Assembly (NCBI RefSeq): GCF_000721705.1
Contig: NZ_JOJL01000027.1
Span: 1 to 64,000 of the forward strand
Length of the DNA stretch: 64,000 nt
Direction of reading: 5' to 3'
Source of the DNA: Actinoplanes subtropicus
Lineage (GTDB): Bacteria; Actinomycetota; Actinomycetes; Mycobacteriales; Micromonosporaceae
The number at the start of each line of letters is the position of its first letter. Positions within the stretch are counted from its first letter, which is position 1. Positions 59,458 to 64,000 of this stretch are shown one piece after another. The notes under the pieces are model-generated. The model had not been told where the DNA came from and searched no databases. It worked only from the letters and a program-made list of their open reading frames with translations. A program made the position numbers and the translations under genes.

Positions 59458-60366
59458 ATGAAGAGCGAAGCATTGAGGGGGTCCGCCACAATGGCATTGA
59501 CCGGGTTCGAGGCGATCACACCGGAGCAGCGGGAGGAGTTCCAACGGGAGGGCATTCTGCTGATTCGTGGCGCGCTCACCGAGGAGCAGCGCGCCGGGCT
59601 CGAGGTCGCGGTCGACCGGGTCTACGCGCGGGAGCGCGAGGCCGGTCGGCTCAAGTCCGACGGCACGCTGCACCTGCTCGGGTTCCTCGATCGCGACGAG
59701 GCGTTCGGCGAGCTGCTGACCCACCCCACCACTTTTCCGTACGTGTGGGGGCTGGCCGGCTGGAACATCTACAGCCACCACAACCACCTCGACGTGACGC
59801 CGCCGAACCCGTCCGAGGAGCCGCCGGGCTGGGGCTGGCACCAGGACGGCTACCGGCAGAACTCGGATCCCGAGTCGCTGAGCGGCGACCCGCGGCCGAT
59901 GCTGTCGCTGAAGGTGGCCTACGTGCTGTCCGACCTGTCGCGCACCGGGCGGGGCGCCACCAAGGTGATCCCGGGCAGCCACCTGAACAACACGCTGGAG
60001 CGGACCGAGGCCGGGCGCGACCCGAGCGGCGCCGTGGAGATCACGGCGAACCCGGGCGACGCCTTCGTGTTCGACCGGCGGCTGTGGCACTCGCGCTCGG
60101 TCAACCGCAGCGCGGTAACCCGCAAGATGCTGTTTGTCGGTTACACCTATCGTTGGATCCGGCCGCTCGACGACATGCCGATCGATCGCGACAGCGAATG
60201 GTGGTCGAATCGGACGCCGTTGCAGAGACAATTGCTCGGCGAGGCTACCAGCACCGCCAATCACTGGGGTGTGAACTGGGACGGCTACATCGACGAGAAA
60301 ATCCCGCTGCGGCACGAATTGCAGAGCCGCGGATTGCTCGATCGCTCCATTCCGTGGCTCCGTTAG
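59458..60366 (+). CDS. Phytanoyl-CoA dioxygenase (PhyH)-family Fe(II)/2-oxoglutarate enzyme
   Basis: A 302-residue non-haem iron dioxygenase. The HxD metal pair is in GWHQDGYRQN. The distal His and the 2-oxoglutarate-binding Arg are in LWHSRSVNRSAV. GRGATKVIPGSHL precedes them, as in PhyH enzymes of secondary metabolism. It would hydroxylate, halogenate-like activate or desaturate a bound substrate. ATG 59458 is taken; ATG 59491 has a better-spaced GAGGGGG and may be used. It faces a monooxygenase/ligase pair and is likely part of one biosynthetic cluster. Confidence 0.9.
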   Translation: MKSEALRGSATMALTGFEAITPEQREEFQREGILLIRGALTEEQRAGLEVAVDRVYAREREAGRLKSDGTLHLLGFLDRDEAFGELLTHPTTFPYVWGLAGWNIYSHHNHLDVTPPNPSEEPPGWGWHQDGYRQNSDPESLSGDPRPMLSLKVAYVLSDLSRTGRGATKVIPGSHLNNTLERTEAGRDPSGAVEITANPGDAFVFDRRLWHSRSVNRSAVTRKMLFVGYTYRWIRPLDDMPIDRDSEWWSNRTPLQRQLLGEATSTANHWGVNWDGYIDEKIPLRHELQSRGLLDRSIPWLR

Positions 60367-60492
60367 CCGAGCACGGAGCGTAGTCACCGCCGGTCCCGCC
60401 ACGCGACGGAGCCCGCCCCCAGTGCAACCGGACGGGCGGGACTGGCGGCCACCCGCGCGTCCAACCATGGCCGGCACAGGACGCGCGGAGAA

Positions 60493-60534
60493 GGCACGCG
60501 GGCCGACCGCCGGGTGAGCGGTCGCCCGCGTGCC
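60493..60534 (+). terminator. Large two-part hairpin after the dioxygenase gene
   Basis: GGCACGCGGGC (60493-60503) pairs with GCCCGCGTGCC (60524-60534), and inside it GACCGC pairs with GCGGTC (60505-60510 with 60518-60523). Only one unpaired C interrupts the 17-bp stem. It is the first strong stop signal past 60366. Confidence 0.75.
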
Positions 60535-60585
60535 GTGCCGCCTCTCGGCCGGAAAGGGCCCGGTAGGTGGTTGGACCGCGGGCCC

Positions 60586-60620
60586 GCAGGGCTGCGCCCA
60601 CACGACGGGCGCAGCCCTGC
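60586..60620. terminator. Perfect 14-bp hairpin
   Basis: GCAGGGCTGCGCCC (60586-60599) pairs perfectly with GGGCGCAGCCCTGC (60607-60620) around a 7-nt loop. It is the second of three large hairpins in this convergent gap. Confidence 0.75.
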
Positions 60621-60711
60621 CCCGCCTGCAGGACACGGGACCTGGCCCGCAGAAGTATGCGCGGCCCGGAACATGCCGGGTGCCCGGAAGACGCACGCGG
60701 CCTGGAAAAGC

Positions 60712-60825
60712 GCACGCGGCCCGGGCGGGCACACGCGGCCCGGGCGGGCACACGCCGCCCGGGCGAGCACACGCCGCCCGGGCGAGCACACGCCGCCCGG
60801 GCGAGCACACGCCGCCCGGGCGAGC
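60712..60825. repeat. About six tandem copies of a 19-bp unit
   Basis: Units start at 60712, 60731, 60750, 60769, 60788 and 60807. The later four are ACACGCCGCCCGGGCGAGC without change; the first two carry GCGG and GCGGGC variants. Degenerate copies may extend left to about 60690 and right to 60840. Confidence 0.93.
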
Positions 60826-60844
60826 ACACGCGTCGGGCAAGAAC

Positions 60845-60880
60845 GGGGCCCGCGTTCCACGGGGGCAGAACGCGGGCCCC
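60845..60880 (-). terminator. Terminator hairpin of the thioesterase/ATP-grasp gene
   Basis: GGGGCCCGCGTTC (60845-60857) and GAACGCGGGCCCC (60868-60880) pair perfectly around a 10-nt loop, 15 bp past the stop at 60896 on the transcribed side. Confidence 0.8.
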
Positions 60881-60895
60881 ATTCGGTCCGGAGGG

Positions 60896-62830
60896 TCACT
60901 CCTTCGGGGTGTTCAGCCTCTTGGTCAACCGCCGGCCCCAGCGGCTCAGCGGGTGCGACCGCCGCGCCACCGTCCGCTCCCCCAGCTCGATCAACGCCAG
61001 CGACCGCCGCGGGACGTCCAGCTTCTCGACCGGCGCGCAGTCGGCCGGGAACAGCGTCAGCACCTCGCCGACCGGGTGGCCGCCCTCGACCAGCAGGTGA
61101 CAGGTCGGCGTCACCCGGGAGTTCAGCTCGACCAGGTAGGCCTCGCCGTCCGCGTCGATCAGGAAGTCCATCCCGCAGAAGCCGCTCAGCCCGAACCGCT
61201 TCACCACGTGCCGGGCCGTCGCGGCCATCCCCGGGTGGTCGATCACCCGGACCACCTCGGCCGGCCCCTGGGTCTGCGTCGCCCGCACCACCTCGAGGCA
61301 GATCAGGTCGCGGACCAGCCCGTCCTGGCAGACCACCGTGGCGACCGCCTCGCGGCCCTCGACGTACTGCTGGGCGTTGACCACCGGGCGGCGGCCGCGC
61401 AGCCGGTTCGTCAGCCCCTCGGTCTCCCGGTTGACCACCAGCCGTTTGAGCGCCCGAGGGTACGACATCGGCCGGGAGATCCGCGCGAACGTCGGCCCCA
61501 GCCGGCTCTCGTCGCGGACCACCGCCACCCCACGCCCGCCCCAGCTGCCGTCGGTCTTCAGCACCAGCGGGTAGCCCCAGCCGGCCAGCGTCGCCGGGTC
61601 GGTGACCACCGAGGTGTCCGGTGCCACCGCGCCCGCCTTCTGCGCCTCCTGCGCCACCGACGCCCGGGACGAGATGCGCTCCCAGTCGTCGAGGTGGCCG
61701 AGCGAGCGCTCGATCAGCACCCGGGTCTCCGCGTCGCCGGTGTGCGCGTGCAGGCGCCGGATCAGCGCCCACGCCCGCTCGTCGTCGGGCAGCAGCAGGT
61801 CGGGCCGGGTCTGGCGGATCGCCGACTCGAGCGACGCCAGCCGGCGGCCGCGGCGCAGCCGGTGGTCGGCGATCAGGGTGCCCTCGAGCACCTCGAGCGG
61901 GTGGTCGACCGGCCGGCAGGCGGAGACCTCGAAGCCCGCCTCGGTCAGCGCGTGCCCGAGCCGGGCCGCGGAGAACCAGCGCATGGTGCTGACGATCATC
62001 GGGCGTTCGAAGCCGGGGCCGGGGCGCAGGCCGGCGAAGTCGGGGCGGCGGGAGGCCAGGCGGTGGTCGATCATGTGGGCGATCACCCCGGCGGATTCCG
62101 GGCGCTGCATGACCGTCAGGTGGTCGCCGGCGATCCGCTGCAGGTGCATCTGCCGGGCCAGGCCGTTCCAGAGCAGCCCGGTGTCGGCGCCGAAGTGCCG
62201 GTCCTCCGCCGAGGCGATCAGCGTGACCTCGCCGTCGTAGTACCGCGGGCGGTACCCGCTGAGCGCGGCGAGCGCGTTGGCGGTCACGTCCGGCGTCCCC
62301 GGCTCGGCGGGCCGCAGGGTGTCCACCGCGTCGGTGTCCCGGCGCCGCAGTCGCTGGATCAGGCGTCCGCCCCGGCGGCGGAACTCGGCGGCGGCCTGCA
62401 GCGGCGGCATCCGCACGATGCGTACCAGCTGCCAGCCGGTACGCCGGACCAGCGCCCGCGCCCACGTCTTGCGCGGCCAGTACCGCTCGTCGAACAGCGC
62501 GTCGATCAGGAACAGCGACTCGACGGTCTCCCCAGCCGCCTGTAGCTGTTGTGCCATCTCGAACGCGACCAGCCCGCCGAACGAGTACCCGCCGAGCCGG
62601 TACGGCCCCGCCCGCTGCACGCCGCGGACGGCGCTCACCAGCGCGGTGGCCATCGCCTCGAGGCCCGGCTCCGACTCGACGGTCGGCGCCACCGCGTAGA
62701 CCGCCTGCGGCCCGGTGACGGCGGCCGCGAGATCGGCCAATTCGTTCGGGTCGCCCTCCAGGCCGGGCACCAGGAACAGCGCCTCGTCCCGGAGGCCGGC
62801 CCGGAGCAGTTCGATCGCGACCGCGCTCAT
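60896..62830 (-). CDS. Thioesterase/ATP-grasp ligase fusion protein
   Basis: A 644-residue bifunctional protein. Residues 1-245 are a PKS/NRPS-type thioesterase: nucleophile Ser83 in GYSFGG, catalytic His in AGDHLTVM. From about 275 an ATP-grasp ligase follows, with a glycine-rich loop (KTDGSWGGRGVAVV) and metal ligands in CGMDFLIDADGEAYLVELNSR. The ATP-grasp half has the carbamoyl-phosphate/D-Ala-ligase-like layout and would join a carboxylate to an amine. A chain-releasing thioesterase joined to an amide-forming ligase is rare. Its ATG overlaps the stop of the monooxygenase gene (ATGA), so the two are coupled. Confidence 0.88.
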   Translation of the reverse strand: MSAVAIELLRAGLRDEALFLVPGLEGDPNELADLAAAVTGPQAVYAVAPTVESEPGLEAMATALVSAVRGVQRAGPYRLGGYSFGGLVAFEMAQQLQAAGETVESLFLIDALFDERYWPRKTWARALVRRTGWQLVRIVRMPPLQAAAEFRRRGGRLIQRLRRRDTDAVDTLRPAEPGTPDVTANALAALSGYRPRYYDGEVTLIASAEDRHFGADTGLLWNGLARQMHLQRIAGDHLTVMQRPESAGVIAHMIDHRLASRRPDFAGLRPGPGFERPMIVSTMRWFSAARLGHALTEAGFEVSACRPVDHPLEVLEGTLIADHRLRRGRRLASLESAIRQTRPDLLLPDDERAWALIRRLHAHTGDAETRVLIERSLGHLDDWERISSRASVAQEAQKAGAVAPDTSVVTDPATLAGWGYPLVLKTDGSWGGRGVAVVRDESRLGPTFARISRPMSYPRALKRLVVNRETEGLTNRLRGRRPVVNAQQYVEGREAVATVVCQDGLVRDLICLEVVRATQTQGPAEVVRVIDHPGMAATARHVVKRFGLSGFCGMDFLIDADGEAYLVELNSRVTPTCHLLVEGGHPVGEVLTLFPADCAPVEKLDVPRRSLALIELGERTVARRSHPLSRWGRRLTKRLNTPKE

Positions 62831-64000
62831 GCGGTTGTCAGGCGACGGGCGCGGCGGGCGATCCGGCCGGCGACCAGCGGTGCCACGTACTCGGCGCCGA
62901 CCATGAAGCGCATCAGCGGTCCGTAGCTGTTGGCGGCGGCCGGCCCGACGATGTAGAGCCCGTCGACCGAGCTCTCGAAGCTGCCGTTGAGCACCGCCAT
63001 CCCGGCGTGCGTGCGGATCCCCCGCCGTACCCGCTCGCTGATGAACTGGAGCCGGTCGACGTCCGGCGAGTAGCCGGTCGCCGCGATCACGTGGTCGGTG
63101 ACCCGTTCGGTCCGGGTGCCGTCGGGCCCGCGGAGCACCAGCTTGACCCGGCCGCTCTCCTCGCTCGCCGACACGAGGTGGGTGCCGAGCAGGGTCGTGA
63201 CGCCGGCCTCCATCCGGGCCTTCATCGGGTAGCCGGATGCCGGGCCGAGGTGCCGTTTGACGACCTTCACCCGGAAGTCGCCGGGCAGGAAGCGGAACAG
63301 CCCGGGCCGGTTCTGGCAGAGCCACGAGCGCCAGCCGGGGCCGAGGCCGGACGACGGCGCCTTGATCTCTTCCCAGCGGGTGCGGGGCTTGCCGCTGGGC
63401 GCGCCGGCGAACTTCAGCTTGCTGCTGCGGGCCACCAGCGAGGTGGTGGCGCCCCACTCGGACAGGAACACCGCGACGTCGACGGCGGAGGCGCCGCCGC
63501 CGATCACGGTGACGTCCTGCCCCGCGAAGCCGGACAGGTCGTGGTGCGCGGAGCTGTGCGTGACCAGCCGCGCCGGCAGGGACTTCAGTTCGTCGGGCAT
63601 CCGGCCGAAGTGGGTGATGCCGACCGCGCTGACCACCAGGTCGGCGGTGAGCGTGTCGCCGTTGTCGAGGCCGATGGTGAAAAGGTCGCCGTCCTTGTCG
63701 ACCGAGACGACCTGGTTCTCCTGGAGGTCGGGCACGAAGCGCTGCTGGAAGTCGCGCGCGTAGTCGACAAAGGTGTCAACTTTGACCGGAATATCGGTGT
63801 CGTGGTACGGAATGCCCTGGTCGGCGCAGTAATTGGCCAGCGTGCCCTTTCCGTCCGGGTCGCTGAGGCTGGAGGCGAAGCCATCCGATTTGAGGAGCAT
63901 CCCGGCGGGTACGTGCCGCGCCCACGTGTCGATGGGCACGCCGAAGATCCGATATTGAATGCCCAGTGAGCGAAGGTGCGCGGCGATCGAGAGCCCGTAC
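62827..64000 (-). CDS. FAD-dependent monooxygenase (FMO/NMO-like), cut by right edge
   Basis: 391 codons are visible and the frame runs off the window (upstream residues YGLSIAAHLRSLGIQYRIFG), so the FAD-binding N-terminus is outside. Present are the NADPH-binding Rossmann motif VIGGGASAVDVA, the ATGY signature in VIAATGYSPDVD typical of flavin monooxygenases, and a C-terminal FAD-contact region GLYIVGPAAANSYGP. Such enzymes hydroxylate amines, oxidise ketones or make N-oxides. It is the gene immediately before the thioesterase/ATP-grasp fusion. Confidence 0.88.
   Translation of the reverse strand, partial: YGLSIAAHLRSLGIQYRIFGVPIDTWARHVPAGMLLKSDGFASSLSDPDGKGTLANYCADQGIPYHDTDIPVKVDTFVDYARDFQQRFVPDLQENQVVSVDKDGDLFTIGLDNGDTLTADLVVSAVGITHFGRMPDELKSLPARLVTHSSAHHDLSGFAGQDVTVIGGGASAVDVAVFLSEWGATTSLVARSSKLKFAGAPSGKPRTRWEEIKAPSSGLGPGWRSWLCQNRPGLFRFLPGDFRVKVVKRHLGPASGYPMKARMEAGVTTLLGTHLVSASEESGRVKLVLRGPDGTRTERVTDHVIAATGYSPDVDRLQFISERVRRGIRTHAGMAVLNGSFESSVDGLYIVGPAAANSYGPLMRFMVGAEYVAPLVAGRIARRARRLTTA

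Noticed and set aside
1-64000. tRNA, rRNA, CRISPR arrays, insertion sequences, origin
   Set aside because: No cloverleaf with a GTTCGAATC-type T-arm outside genes, no spaced repeats of CRISPR type, no transposase, and no DnaA-box cluster could be recognised by eye.

Overview
The window is high-GC DNA with GTG starts, frequent ATGA/GTGA stop-start overlaps, several leaderless promoters and actinobacterial gene families. These include a SigE-type sigma factor, a pit-DUF3349 operon as in Mycobacterium, and a CebR-type cellulase operator. It is most likely chromosomal sequence from a soil actinomycete, plausibly of the Micromonosporaceae/Actinoplanes type. That placement is inferred from gene content; no ribosomal RNA or tRNA gene was seen.

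Layout: 0-5.2 kb holds a cut gene tail, a ribbon-helix-helix/SPFH pair divergent from an ABC exporter, then nadE and an acetyltransferase. 5.2-9.8 kb is a catabolic acyl-CoA operon (SDR, amidohydrolase, MaoC hydratase, acyl-CoA ligase) divergent from a PaaX-type regulator, with an unusually symmetrical promoter/operator. 9.8-14.8 kb has a sigma factor with a membrane partner, a PP2C phosphatase, a degenerate EAL protein, a MarR regulator with a membrane protein, and a MazG-like enzyme. 15-18.5 kb has a secreted GH6 cellulase under a perfect CebR box, plus small unknowns. 18.7-20.4 kb is an uncharacterised cassette of a Ras-like P-loop NTPase and two small membrane proteins. 20.4-34 kb carries transporters, a secreted GH2 enzyme, a GGDEF protein, a frameshifted phosphotransferase, a secreted endonuclease-like protein and an SGNH lipoprotein. 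34-41.9 kb has a regulator/SDR pair, a fused alpha-beta glycyl-tRNA synthetase and a two-component system.

42-53 kb is a scarred region: a divergent MarR/FAD-oxidase pair fused by deletion, a duplicated phosphate-transporter locus, truncated GDPD, YdeI-like and alpha/beta-hydrolase genes, and a 34-bp snap-back repeat. 53.8-59 kb has an MFS/ABC-fusion/small secreted protein operon and a second OmpR-type two-component system.

The right end (59.4-64 kb) looks like the start of a natural-product cluster. It contains a phytanoyl-CoA-type dioxygenase facing a translationally coupled pair: a flavin monooxygenase cut by the window edge, and a rare thioesterase/ATP-grasp fusion. The 529-bp gap between the convergent transcription units is packed with large hairpins and a 19-bp tandem array. 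Short tandem repeats of 14-34 bp at gene ends recur across the whole window.
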